Source of the DNA: JAHDNZ01 sp036721855 | Lineage (GTDB): Bacteria > Bacillota > DTU065 | Direction: 5' to 3' | Assembly (NCBI GenBank): GCA_036721855.1 | Contig: DAIMKF010000013.1 | Location: 1-47,323, forward strand | Length of the DNA stretch: 47,323 bases | In this document: positions 17,239 to 24,955 of the stretch, in pieces | Position numbering within the stretch: position 1 is the first letter of the stretch | Layout: every line of letters starts with the position of its first letter | Position numbers and translations under genes: made by a program | Notes under the pieces: generated by a model | The model's database searches: none | What the model saw: only the letters and a program-made list of their open reading frames with translations | What the model was told of the DNA's origin: nothing

Positions 17239-17871
17239 ATGAATAAAAGGATTTTAACCGTAGTTATGGTGTTGTTGGCATTAACAGTATCGGTCGTGGC
17301 AGCAGAAGGAACACTTATCTATGAGGCTAACTTTAACAAAACTGATAAGAAAAATGTTTACTGGGAACCGGTTAATGGCGATTGGGACGAAGACGGCGAG
17401 CACATGATTAACGGTGATATTAATGATGGCAATACAAATATTTTTCAAGAACTAGATCAAATCGGTGATGGAACTTGGATTTACGAGTATAAGGTAACCT
17501 ACGATGTTAAGGGTAGCCAATGGGCACCGGCAGCCGGCTTGCACTTTATGTGCAGTGATGGCGAAGCTTCTAACCGTGGAGATTCCTACCTTGTGTTCCA
17601 AGACTATGCAGAGATTCAGCTCTATCGTTCTATTGGTAATGGACTATCTGCTGTTTTAAGAATTCCTGGATTCCCGGCTATAGTTGGTCAGACCTCAATA
17701 GTTCGTGTAGAATACAATACCAAAACAGGCTTGATTACCGTTTACTTAAACGGCGAGAACATTCTGGAATGGACAGATGAAGACCCAATTGTTGACGGTC
17801 AATTCATTTCTCTTAGAACAAACGGAACCCAAGCCACCTATGACTATGTCAAAGTTTGGTTCAAAAAATAA
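17239..17871 (+). CDS. Secreted beta-sandwich protein (DUF1080/LamG-like)
   Basis: Secreted protein of 210 aa with a clear signal peptide (MNKRILTVVMVLLALTVSVVAA, cleavage near residue 22). The rest is one beta-sandwich domain of the concanavalin-like type, as seen in 3-keto-disaccharide hydrolase/DUF1080 and LamG folds: a start with 'YEANFNK', the W-x-x-x-x-G-x-W pair, VRVEYNTKTGLITVYLNG and the terminal YDYVKVWFKK. Such domains bind or cut glycans, but no catalytic residues can be assigned. ATG start with AAGGGAGG 9 nt upstream. Monocistronic, ends at a strong terminator. Its codon pattern (many GGC, GAC) looks like that of a well-expressed gene. Confidence 0.75.
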   Translation: MNKRILTVVMVLLALTVSVVAAEGTLIYEANFNKTDKKNVYWEPVNGDWDEDGEHMINGDINDGNTNIFQELDQIGDGTWIYEYKVTYDVKGSQWAPAAGLHFMCSDGEASNRGDSYLVFQDYAEIQLYRSIGNGLSAVLRIPGFPAIVGQTSIVRVEYNTKTGLITVYLNGENILEWTDEDPIVDGQFISLRTNGTQATYDYVKVWFKK

Positions 17872-17878
17872 CTAAAAG

Positions 17879-17905
17879 AAAGGCCCTGTAAAAGCAGGGC
17901 CTTTC
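17879..17905 (+). terminator. Terminator after secreted protein gene
   Basis: Stem AGGCCCTG / CAGGGCCT (17881-17888, 17895-17902) with loop TAAAAG, an A-rich 5' side and a TT/CC tail. Confidence 0.8.
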
Positions 17906-18300
17906 CTCTTCCAGCCTGTCTATTAGGCGGAGAAAAGAAGAAAATCTCTCACCTAAAAGGCGGGAAAACAACCATAAGACGAAGAAAAACTACAAATTGT
18001 TTGTTTAGAGAAACAAGTAGCAAAAGGGAACTTTTGGCTATCGGACCTTGTCAGGTGGATAAAAGAACACCTAAAAGTTGGGATAATCTGGAGTGTTAAA
18101 AAGAGATGGTTGGCACTTGCTAGTGCCGGCAAGATAGAGTTTTCAAGAGCAGTAAAAGAAGCCCTTACCTACGTTTTGCGAGAGGAAAGTGCGAGGATTT
18201 AATCTAATGCTTTCCTACTCGAAATATATGCATTAGAGATGATGTTTTTGCTTAAACTTACCGGACTTGCTTAGGATAAAGGCAAGTGGTAATATAATTT
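17906..18300. other. Gene-poor stretch with a start-less open frame
   Basis: Between the terminator and the Gx transporter gene. A frame at 17978-18202 (plus) stays open for 74 codons and looks protein-like (for example SDLVRWIKEHLKVGIIW, then RAVKEALTYVLREESARI). It has no start codon at its 5' side and no ribosome site, so it may be the tail of a decayed gene. The stretch begins with CCTGTCTATTAGGCG and contains AAAAGGCGGGAA, both shared with the gene-free region before dnaE. I cannot name a family. Confidence 0.35.
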
Positions 18301-18330
18301 TTAGAGTATCAGCCCTGGTAGGGTTTTTTT
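18267..18330 (+). promoter_or_regulatory. Promoter and hairpin/T-run before Gx transporter gene
   Basis: TTGCTT (18267-18272), a 17-nt spacer and TAATAT (18290-18295) form a candidate promoter; TATAAT at 18293 is an alternative -10. A short stem AGCCCT-GGT-AGGGTT (18311-18323) with seven following T lies directly downstream. This could be an early terminator or attenuator, about 80 nt before the start codon. Confidence 0.4.
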
Positions 18331-18413
18331 AATGTTATATTTCTAAAACTCTGGCCTAAATATTTTATTTATTTTTCGCTGTTAGGCATTTAATTGTTAG
18401 ATAGGTGTGTATT

Positions 18414-18950
18414 ATGGCTAAAAATAAAAGTTTACGCACTCAGATTGCTATGGCGGTTTTAATTGGTATAGCAAGTATTCTTCATGCGGTTGAAGGTTTA
18501 GTACCACCTCTGCCTGTACCGGGAGCAAAGCTTGGACTGGCTAATACTGCTACTTTAATTGGCTTGAGGATATTGGGTTTTTGGGCAGCACTGGGAATCA
18601 GTTTGTTCAGAAGCTTTATCGGAGGCCTTTTTGGAGGTAGCCTTTTTGGTCCGGCATTTTATATGAGTTTTGCCGGGGCCATTTCAAGTGCTCTGGTCAT
18701 GGGGTTTGTATCTAAATTAAAAAACATAGGTAAAAATAATATTTTCGTGAGTGTTATTGGTGCAATCGCCCATAGTTTAGCTCAAATTACCGTAGCATCA
18801 CAGTTATTAAGACATGTGGGTATCTGGTACTATCTACCGCTTGTATTGGGTTTATCAACCCTTACCGGAGTTTTTATAGGTTTGGTTTGTGAAAAGGTTA
18901 TCGCACTCTTACCAGCTACCATAAAAGCTGGAGAAAACAGCAGAAATTAG
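18414..18950 (+). CDS. Gx transporter family protein (HepPP synthase component I-like)
   Basis: Integral membrane protein, 178 aa, about six helices, of the Hpre_diP_synt_I / Gx transporter family (ECF-S-component-like fold). Family features are the PPLPVPGAKLGLANTATLI segment, FRSFIGGLFGGSLFGPAF and the IGAIAHSLAQI helix. I choose the ATG at 18414, 7 nt after an AGGTG site; an in-frame GTG at 18405 overlaps that site. The next gene encodes a NusG-II domain protein, a pairing common in anaerobic Bacillota, usually close to ApbE/FMN-binding or Rnf genes. The substrate is unknown; a quinone/isoprenoid role from the old name is not supported here. Confidence 0.85.
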   Translation: MAKNKSLRTQIAMAVLIGIASILHAVEGLVPPLPVPGAKLGLANTATLIGLRILGFWAALGISLFRSFIGGLFGGSLFGPAFYMSFAGAISSALVMGFVSKLKNIGKNNIFVSVIGAIAHSLAQITVASQLLRHVGIWYYLPLVLGLSTLTGVFIGLVCEKVIALLPATIKAGENSRN

Positions 18951-18979
18951 TCTTACTAAAGGTACAAGGGGTTGATTAT

Positions 18980-19369
18980 ATGCAGGAGCCAAAAAAATTA
19001 TTAGTTATTATAGTCCTAGTTATTTTAGGGCTAACCTTCTTATATGGTGGCAAGTTACTAATGGATACCAGAAAGGTGAAAGACCAGGAGCATTTAAGGG
19101 CCAATGTCTATACACTAACCGGTGCAGGCAGGAAACTAGTTAAGACATTTAAACTGTCTGAGAGGCAGAAAGAAGTATATAATTATGATGGCCCACTTGG
19201 GATTACTGTGGTTGAGGTCGATGGTTTAAGAGCCAGAGTAAAATCGTCACCTTGTCCGGATCATGTTTGTGTGCAATTTGGCTGGCTTTCTTTACCTAAT
19301 GACTTTAGTGCCTGTTTACCAAATGCCATGCTCTTACTAATTGAGGATGGCAAAACAATTGCCAACTAA
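18980..19369 (+). CDS. NusG domain II-containing membrane-anchored protein
   Basis: Short protein of 129 aa with one N-terminal membrane helix (LLVIIVLVILGLTFLYGG) and an extracytoplasmic NusG_II-type beta domain. Two conserved cysteine spots are visible in SSPCPDHVCVQFGWLSLP and SACLPNAMLLLIE. This family is not the transcription factor NusG; it is found beside Gx transporters and FMN/ApbE genes in anaerobes. Function unknown. It follows the Gx transporter gene by 29 bp and ends in a terminator, so the two form an operon. Confidence 0.85.
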   Translation: MQEPKKLLVIIVLVILGLTFLYGGKLLMDTRKVKDQEHLRANVYTLTGAGRKLVKTFKLSERQKEVYNYDGPLGITVVEVDGLRARVKSSPCPDHVCVQFGWLSLPNDFSACLPNAMLLLIEDGKTIAN

Positions 19370-19393
19370 GGAGCAATTAAGCTCCTTTTTTTT
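19368..19393 (+). terminator. Terminator of Gx transporter/NusG-II operon
   Basis: AAGGAGC / GCTCCTT (19368-19374, 19381-19387) with a 6-nt loop, followed by eight T. The stem includes the last bases of the stop codon. Confidence 0.85.
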
Positions 19394-19494
19394 ATTTCCT
19401 TTTTCTGCTCTAGACCGGAGATAAGTTCTATGTTAAACTAGTATTGTCAAAAAAATAACGAAATCGTCAAGTAAATAACAAGAGGAGCAGACCA

Positions 19495-19761
19495 TTGGAA
19501 ATAATAATTTGTATTGGCAGTGGTTGTCATCTCAAAGGTTCAAAAGAGGTCCAGGAGAAAACGATTGCTTTTATTAAAACCAATAAACTGGAGAAAAAGG
19601 TTTTCCTCAAAGCATCTTTTTGTCGAGGTAATTGCCAAAATGGTGTTTCAATGTCCATTGACGGTAAAGAGGTCGACCATGTCTCGCCGGAGAATATAAC
19701 CGAAATTTTAACTAAATTTTTACAAGGTGGAAATTATGCAAGATATCATTCAAACAAGTGA
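19495..19761 (+). CDS. Thioredoxin-like [2Fe-2S] ferredoxin domain protein
   Basis: 88-aa electron carrier resembling the C-terminal domain of NuoE/HydC. The four cluster cysteines fit the pattern: two in CIGSGC near the N-terminus (followed by HLKGS) and two in CRGNC around residue 43. TTG start with an AGAGGAG site 6 nt upstream. First gene of the hydrogen/redox operon; it overlaps the sensory hydrogenase gene by 26 nt. A second copy occurs in the same operon at 22581, each one directly before a hydrogenase gene, so each probably serves its own hydrogenase. Confidence 0.88.
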   Translation: MEIIICIGSGCHLKGSKEVQEKTIAFIKTNKLEKKVFLKASFCRGNCQNGVSMSIDGKEVDHVSPENITEILTKFLQGGNYARYHSNK

Positions 19762-21427
19762 AGCTCGCTGTCAGGATTGTTATAGATGTGTCAGAGAATG
19801 TGCTCTAAAGGCTATTAGTCTTTCTTTGGGTCAGGCCAAAGTATTAGACAGTAGCTGTGTTTTGTGTGGCCGATGTGTCAAAACTTGCCCTCAAAAAGCC
19901 AAAAGAATAGTCGACGATGCAGAGGCCTTTTTTAACGCTTTAGCCAATGGCGAACCCGTGGTTGTTAGTATCGCACCTTCTATAGGTTGTGGTGTAGGTA
20001 ATATTTCGCCGGCACAGGTAGTAGGATATTTAAAAACTCTTGGTGTAAGTACTATCCGCCATACTGCAGAAGGAGCGGTACAGGTAGCCAAAGCTTACCA
20101 GAAACTTTATCAAGACAGCTTCGAACCTGTGATTTCATCATGTTGCCCGGCGGTGGTTAATCTAATTGAAAAACATTACCCCGAATTGATAAAATACCTC
20201 GCTCCCATCGAATCCCCCATGATAACTCATGCTCGTATATTAAAGTCAGAGTTTTTTAACGCAAAGATATTTTTTATAGGTCCTTGTGCTGCCAAGATCG
20301 AAGAAGCTAGGTGTTATAAAAACACCGGACTTATCTCCGGAGTTTTGACATTTGCCTCCCTTTTTGAGCGTATGCAAACAGAAAACTATCAGCCCCAATA
20401 TACAGAGGATATTGCCGGCATTAAAGGCGGAGGTCTCTTTCCTGAAAGCGGCGGTGTTTTGCAAGCTGCAAAGCTTAATGGAGCAGCGGGTGTTTTTGAA
20501 GTTTCAGGTTTAGAGGCACTGATCGAACTTTTCGACCATTTAAAAAAGGGGAGCCAAGAAGTAAAGTTTGTTGAAGCAATGGCCTGTGAAGGTGGCTGTT
20601 TGATGGGACCTGGTATGGTGTCTTTTGATGAGAACCTCTGGAACCGACGCGAGAAGATTAAAGGGTATTTAAAAAAGAAAGTGGCAGTTAAGGCAGACCT
20701 GCCCAAAAGCAGACAATACAGTAACAGAGTTGCTGATAACAAAAAACCTAGTGAAGCCCAAATCCAGGCCGTCTTAAAAAAGATAGGTAAAAACTCACCC
20801 CAAGATGAAACAAACTGTGGCGGTTGTGGTTATGAGAGCTGTCGAGAAAAGGCGATTGCTGTTTGTAAAGGACAAGCTGAAATTGAAATGTGTGTGCCTT
20901 ATATGAAAGAAAAATTCCGCTCTTTTGCTAATTTAGTTGTTAATTCCACACCAAATGGAATAATCGTTGTCGACAGAGAGATGCTCATACAAGAGTTTAA
21001 CCCGACAGCTATGAAATGGTTTGCGCAGGGGAGGAAGTTTGTTAAGGGCTTACCCCTTGACCTATTTATAGATTCTTGTGATTTTGTGGAAGTGGCTAAA
21101 TCCAATAAACCAATTCTTAATAAACGTATTACCTATAGTGACTATCATATAACTACCGAACAAAACATTATCTCTTTAGACGATTATGATCTGGTTGTTT
21201 GTATCATGCGAGATATCTCAGAAGAGATGAGAACTGAAGCTGAATTAGATATGATTTCTCAAGCTACATTGGAAAAAGCGACAAAGGTTATTGAAGAAAA
21301 TATGCGAGTGGCTCAGGAAGTTGCCGGTCTGTTGGGTGAAACTACAGCTGAGACCAAAGCAACCCTCTGGGAAGTTATCTCTCTGGTTAAACAAAGGAGG
21401 GAGAAAAACTCATGCGACTCGCGTTAG
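19736..21427 (+). CDS. Sensory [FeFe] hydrogenase with PAS domain (group C-like, HydS/HsfB)
   Basis: 563 aa. Order of domains: two ferredoxin-type 4Fe-4S motifs (CQDCYRCVREC and CVLCGRCVKTC, residues about 12-55), a [FeFe] hydrogenase H-cluster domain with L1 SCCP (about 134), L2 FIGPCAAK (about 181) and L3 MACEGGC (about 282), an extra Fe-S motif CGGCGYESC (about 360), and a C-terminal PAS domain (about 400-510). This is the build of putative hydrogen sensors, not of catabolic enzymes. The gene that follows encodes a SpoIIE phosphatase, matching the phosphatase-linked subtype (C3). I start at the ATG 19736, after AAGGTGG; an in-frame GTG at 19727 lies within that site. Overlaps both neighbours. 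Confidence 0.9.
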   Translation: MQDIIQTSEARCQDCYRCVRECALKAISLSLGQAKVLDSSCVLCGRCVKTCPQKAKRIVDDAEAFFNALANGEPVVVSIAPSIGCGVGNISPAQVVGYLKTLGVSTIRHTAEGAVQVAKAYQKLYQDSFEPVISSCCPAVVNLIEKHYPELIKYLAPIESPMITHARILKSEFFNAKIFFIGPCAAKIEEARCYKNTGLISGVLTFASLFERMQTENYQPQYTEDIAGIKGGGLFPESGGVLQAAKLNGAAGVFEVSGLEALIELFDHLKKGSQEVKFVEAMACEGGCLMGPGMVSFDENLWNRREKIKGYLKKKVAVKADLPKSRQYSNRVADNKKPSEAQIQAVLKKIGKNSPQDETNCGGCGYESCREKAIAVCKGQAEIEMCVPYMKEKFRSFANLVVNSTPNGIIVVDREMLIQEFNPTAMKWFAQGRKFVKGLPLDLFIDSCDFVEVAKSNKPILNKRITYSDYHITTEQNIISLDDYDLVVCIMRDISEEMRTEAELDMISQATLEKATKVIEENMRVAQEVAGLLGETTAETKATLWEVISLVKQRREKNSCDSR

Positions 21428-22569
21428 ATATTGCTCAAGCATGTATGGCCAAGCAAGGTGAAGAACTTTGCGGCGATAGCCTAGAGATAGTAAGACGAGA
21501 TGGCGAGATCATGGTGATCCTTTCCGATGGTCTTGGCAGCGGAGTGAAAGCAGGAATTTTATCTACCATGACAGTTAAAATGGCAGCCAAACTTCTGGCC
21601 AGGGGTCTCCCTTTGGAAGAAACAGTAGATACAATCAATAGGACTTTACCTATCTGCAAAGTGAGAGGCTTAGCTTATGCTACTTTAAATATTATCCATA
21701 TTAGTAAAGATAACAAAGTCAGGTTGATTCAAGATGATGCACCACCGGCGATTTTAATTAACCCTGCTAAGCAAAAGGCAATACCTTTAAGAGGTCGGAA
21801 AAATTATATCGGTGGCAAAGAGATTTTCGATGGTGAATTTGAAATTGAAGAAGGCCAGACTCTTTTAATAGTTTCAGATGGGGTACCTCATGCGGGAGTA
21901 GGTGCAGTATTGGATCTTGGCTGGGGTATGGAGGGAGTACTCAATTATGTACAAAAAAAACTCACATCCATTGAGGAACCCGAAAAGTGGGTCGAGGAGA
22001 TTTTAGAAGTTACGAAAGTGCTTTATGCAGATGAGCCTGGCGATGATGCAACAGCTCTAGCCATTAGAGCCAGAAAACCACGGAGTCTAATGCTTGTTTC
22101 CGGACCTCCTAGTGATAAAAAACTAGATGGAGCATTTTGTTCGAGGTTAAAGGAATTTAATGGCCGTAAAGTTATCTCAGGTGGAGCTACAGCAAATATG
22201 GTGGCCAGAGAGTTAAAATTATATCTGGAAACAGAGCTATCATATGACGATCCTTCAGTACCTCCCATTGCTAAGATGGCCGGAATCAATCTTGTTACAG
22301 AAGGAATCCTTACCATTAATAAAACCCTGGAGAGGCTTAAATCAGTTTTAAGTGGTGATAGTTTAAGTTCAAGGCAAGATGGGGCAACACTTTTAGCCAA
22401 AGAGTTAATGCAAAGCGAAGAGATTTTCCTCTGTATTGGCACAGCTACAAATCCAGCCCATAGAGCACTAGCTCCGGCCATAACTTATTCACAGCGCTTA
22501 GAAGCTTTTGCGGAAATGGTACATGTTTTAGAGAGGCTCGGGAAAAGAGTCGAAGTAAGTTGGTATTAG
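21412..22569 (+). CDS. SpoIIE-type PP2C serine/threonine phosphatase
   Basis: 385 aa. The N-terminal two thirds is a SpoIIE/PP2C domain with metal-binding aspartates in LSDGLGSGVKA, LIVSDGV and GDDATALAI. The C-terminal 130 residues (after about 245) are a less familiar domain with an SGGATANMVARELKL segment. The ATG overlaps the end of the sensory hydrogenase gene by 16 nt and has a GGAGGG site. Most likely it is the output enzyme of the hydrogen sensor: hydrogenase state is passed through PAS to the phosphatase, which would dephosphorylate an anti-sigma-factor-antagonist-like target. No such target gene lies in the window, so the output is unknown. Confidence 0.88.
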   Translation: MRLALDIAQACMAKQGEELCGDSLEIVRRDGEIMVILSDGLGSGVKAGILSTMTVKMAAKLLARGLPLEETVDTINRTLPICKVRGLAYATLNIIHISKDNKVRLIQDDAPPAILINPAKQKAIPLRGRKNYIGGKEIFDGEFEIEEGQTLLIVSDGVPHAGVGAVLDLGWGMEGVLNYVQKKLTSIEEPEKWVEEILEVTKVLYADEPGDDATALAIRARKPRSLMLVSGPPSDKKLDGAFCSRLKEFNGRKVISGGATANMVARELKLYLETELSYDDPSVPPIAKMAGINLVTEGILTINKTLERLKSVLSGDSLSSRQDGATLLAKELMQSEEIFLCIGTATNPAHRALAPAITYSQRLEAFAEMVHVLERLGKRVEVSWY

Positions 22570-22580
22570 GAGGTAATTTG

Positions 22581-22814
22581 ATGGTTACTTTAGAGATCTG
22601 TCTTGGAACTGCCTGTCATCTAATGGGCAGTGAAGAGATATTTTCGTCGATTGAAAAGTTGCCGATTAATTTGCGGAAAAAGATTACAGTAAGGGGCATG
22701 AACTGTTTAGGAGCTTGTGATCAAGGACCTAATGTTCGTCTTAACGGTACTATTTATCATCAAATGACTCCCCAAAAGCTAGCTGAACTCTTAACAGAAT
22801 ATGGTGGTGAATAG
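22581..22814 (+). CDS. Thioredoxin-like [2Fe-2S] ferredoxin domain protein (second copy)
   Basis: 77 aa, paralogue of the first operon gene. Cluster cysteines lie in CLGTACHLMGS and GMNCLGACDQGPN. I choose the ATG at 22581, 7 nt after AGGAGG; a longer frame from 22560 overlaps that site and the phosphatase gene. It ends 2 bp before the next hydrogenase gene, so it is probably an electron-transfer partner of that enzyme. Confidence 0.88.
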   Translation: MVTLEICLGTACHLMGSEEIFSSIEKLPINLRKKITVRGMNCLGACDQGPNVRLNGTIYHQMTPQKLAELLTEYGGE

Positions 22815-22816
22815 GC

Positions 22817-24226
22817 ATGCCAAGACTACTAACAGAAATCGATAAAATTAGGAGACAGGTTCTTACAGAAGTAGCTAGGTTGGCTTTTGATGGTCAGATT
22901 CTCAGAAAAATTGAAGACCTTCCCTATAGACTTTATGATCAGGGTATTCAAAACTATCGTTGCTGCCAATTTAAAGAGCGGGCGGTATTGAAAGAAAGAA
23001 TTAGACTGGCCTTAGGTGAGGATCCTGTTTTAGATCGCGAGCCTTTGGTTAATGCAGCTATCAGAGCCTTAAAAGAAGAAAAAGTAAAAGGACCCATGTT
23101 AAAAGTTATAGATATTGCCTGTGATCATTGTCCCATCGATGCTATCTTGGTAACTGATGCTTGTCGAAACTGTGTTGCCCATAGCTGTATTAATGCCTGC
23201 CCCAAAAAAGCTATTCAGATTTTAAATGGTAAAGCTGTTATCGATAAAGAAAAATGTGTTGAGTGTGGACTATGTGCTAAAGCTTGTATGTTCGGAGCAA
23301 TTGTACATATCCAAAGACCTTGTGAAAGATCATGCCAAGCCCAGGCTATTTCTTCAAGTGAAGACAGACATGCCATTATCGATTCCAATAAGTGTGTAGT
23401 GTGTGGCGCTTGTACTGTAGGATGCCCCTTTGGAGCGATAAGCTATAAGTCGGAGATTCTACCAGTTATTAAAAAACTACAAGGGAAAAAAGAAGTAATT
23501 GCGTTAATAGCTCCTGCTATAGCCGGTCAATTTGGTCGCAGCGTAGCAATAAATCAAGTTATAAAAGGCTTAATAGAGTTGGGTTTTACCGAGGTAAAAG
23601 AAGTGGCCTTTGGAGCAGATGAGGTTGCTAATTTAGAAGCAAACGAAGATACAACTACCTGGCTGACAAATTCTTGTTGCCCGGCGTATAAAAAATTTAT
23701 TGAGAAGCATTTCCCCGAATTAGAGCCACATCTATCTGAACAATTAAGTCCCATGGCCTATCTTGCCCAAAAAACCAGAGAAGAAAAGCCCGAGAGTTTC
23801 CTGGTTTTTATCGGACCATGTCTGGCTAAAAAAGAAGAGACCTGTGATGTGGATGCAGTATTAACATTTGAAGAGATAGCCTGTATGTTTGTGGCCAAAG
23901 AAATTAATCTTGCTACCTTAACCGGAACATCTCTATGTGAAAGACCAACTAAATTTGGTTTAGGTTTTGCAACTTCAGGAGGAGTTTCCAAAGCTATCAC
24001 TAACTTAAAACCAATTAAAATTAAAGCTGCAAGTGGACTGAGGGAATGTAAAACAATGCTGCATTTAGCCAAAGCAAACAGATTAGAAGCTGACTTTTTG
24101 GAAGGAATGGCCTGTTTAGAAGGTTGCATTGGTGGTCCCGGTACCCTTGTGGAGGCTAAGTTTTCGCGCAAAGTCCTCGAAAAAGAGATCTCAGAGAGCG
24201 AAAGTGAACTTAAAAAAACCGTTTAG
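22817..24226 (+). CDS. [FeFe] hydrogenase, group B-like
   Basis: 469 aa. The N-terminal part has a conserved helical region and several Fe-S motifs (CRNCVAHSCINACP, CVECGLCAKAC, CVVCGACTVGCP). The H-cluster domain carries L1 NSCCPAYKKFIE (about 285), L2 FIGPCLAKKEE (about 332) and L3 GMACLEGCIGGPG (about 432). The L-motif variants (SCCPAY, GPCLAKK) fit group B monomeric ferredoxin-type hydrogenases, whose physiological direction is not settled. ATG 22817 with GGTGGTGA upstream. Directly followed by rex; no maturase genes (hydE, hydF, hydG) are in the window. Confidence 0.9.
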   Translation: MPRLLTEIDKIRRQVLTEVARLAFDGQILRKIEDLPYRLYDQGIQNYRCCQFKERAVLKERIRLALGEDPVLDREPLVNAAIRALKEEKVKGPMLKVIDIACDHCPIDAILVTDACRNCVAHSCINACPKKAIQILNGKAVIDKEKCVECGLCAKACMFGAIVHIQRPCERSCQAQAISSSEDRHAIIDSNKCVVCGACTVGCPFGAISYKSEILPVIKKLQGKKEVIALIAPAIAGQFGRSVAINQVIKGLIELGFTEVKEVAFGADEVANLEANEDTTTWLTNSCCPAYKKFIEKHFPELEPHLSEQLSPMAYLAQKTREEKPESFLVFIGPCLAKKEETCDVDAVLTFEEIACMFVAKEINLATLTGTSLCERPTKFGLGFATSGGVSKAITNLKPIKIKAASGLRECKTMLHLAKANRLEADFLEGMACLEGCIGGPGTLVEAKFSRKVLEKEISESESELKKTV

Positions 24227-24240
24227 AAAGTGGTGGGGAG

Positions 24241-24885
24241 ATGGATTTATGCTCAGACTTATATGTCAGCAGGATAGCAAAGTACTATCGCTATCTCAAT
24301 CAATTAAAGCAAAGTGGCGTTTTGCGAGTCTTATCAAATGAGTTAGCTGTCTATTTGAATATCTCTCCATCTCAAGTACGCACTGATTTGAGCAAGTTTG
24401 CCTTAGGACAGAGTGGCTATGGCTATAATGTCTCAGATCTTACCTCCAAACTGCAAGAGCATTTGGGTCTTAATAAGATCAACAAAATGGTTTTAATTGG
24501 AGTAGGCCAGCTCGGTCAGGCTTTGTTAAGCTATGAAGGTTTTTATAACCACGGTTTTCGCTTTAGCGCCGCTTTTGATATTAACCCCCAGCTTAAGGGC
24601 AAAACTTTTGGTTTCTTAGGAGAACCTGTAAGAGGTATGCGTGAATTAAAGACTTATCTAGCTAAAAACCCGGTTGAACTTGCTGTTTTAGCAGTAATTC
24701 CCGAAAGCATTCAACCGGTAGTCGACATTTTAGTGGAGTGCGAGATCAAAGGGATCTGGAATTTTGCTCCTTATTACCCGAAGGTTCCGGAAAATGTAGT
24801 GCTAGAAAATGTTCATATTCAGGAAAGTTTACTTAAACTGGCCTATAGATTGTCAGACTTTAAGCAAGCAAAGAGACCTAAATAG
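24241..24885 (+). CDS. rex: Redox-sensing transcriptional repressor Rex
   Basis: 214 aa. The N-terminal winged helix (YYRYLNQLKQSGVLRVLS, then ISPSQVRTDLSKFA) binds DNA; the Rossmann domain has GVGQLGQALL (about residue 86) and senses the NADH/NAD+ ratio; the C-terminal domain-swapped helix closes the dimer. The first residues are less typical than usual. ATG 24241 lies very close to a GGTGGGGAG stretch. It is the last gene of the hydrogenase operon, 14 bp after the hydrogenase stop, so hydrogen sensing and NADH sensing are co-transcribed. Rex often represses hydrogenase and fermentation genes; autoregulation here is inference because I did not find a clear TTGTGAA-type operator upstream of 19495. 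Confidence 0.95.
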   Translation: MDLCSDLYVSRIAKYYRYLNQLKQSGVLRVLSNELAVYLNISPSQVRTDLSKFALGQSGYGYNVSDLTSKLQEHLGLNKINKMVLIGVGQLGQALLSYEGFYNHGFRFSAAFDINPQLKGKTFGFLGEPVRGMRELKTYLAKNPVELAVLAVIPESIQPVVDILVECEIKGIWNFAPYYPKVPENVVLENVHIQESLLKLAYRLSDFKQAKRPK

Positions 24886-24897
24886 GTCTCTTTTTTT
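24871..24897 (+). terminator. Terminator of hydrogenase/rex operon
   Basis: AAGAGACC / GGTCTCTT stem embedding the Rex stop codon, followed by TTTTTTT. Confidence 0.85.
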
Positions 24898-24955
24898 GCA
24901 GGACAATCTTGTTTCTTTTAGAATCTAAATTACTAGCTACGAGGGGGTAATGATA

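Noticed and set aside
22023..22481. 152-codon minus-strand frame opposite the phosphatase gene
   Set aside because: Shadow of a well-supported gene on the other strand; no ribosome site or family features.
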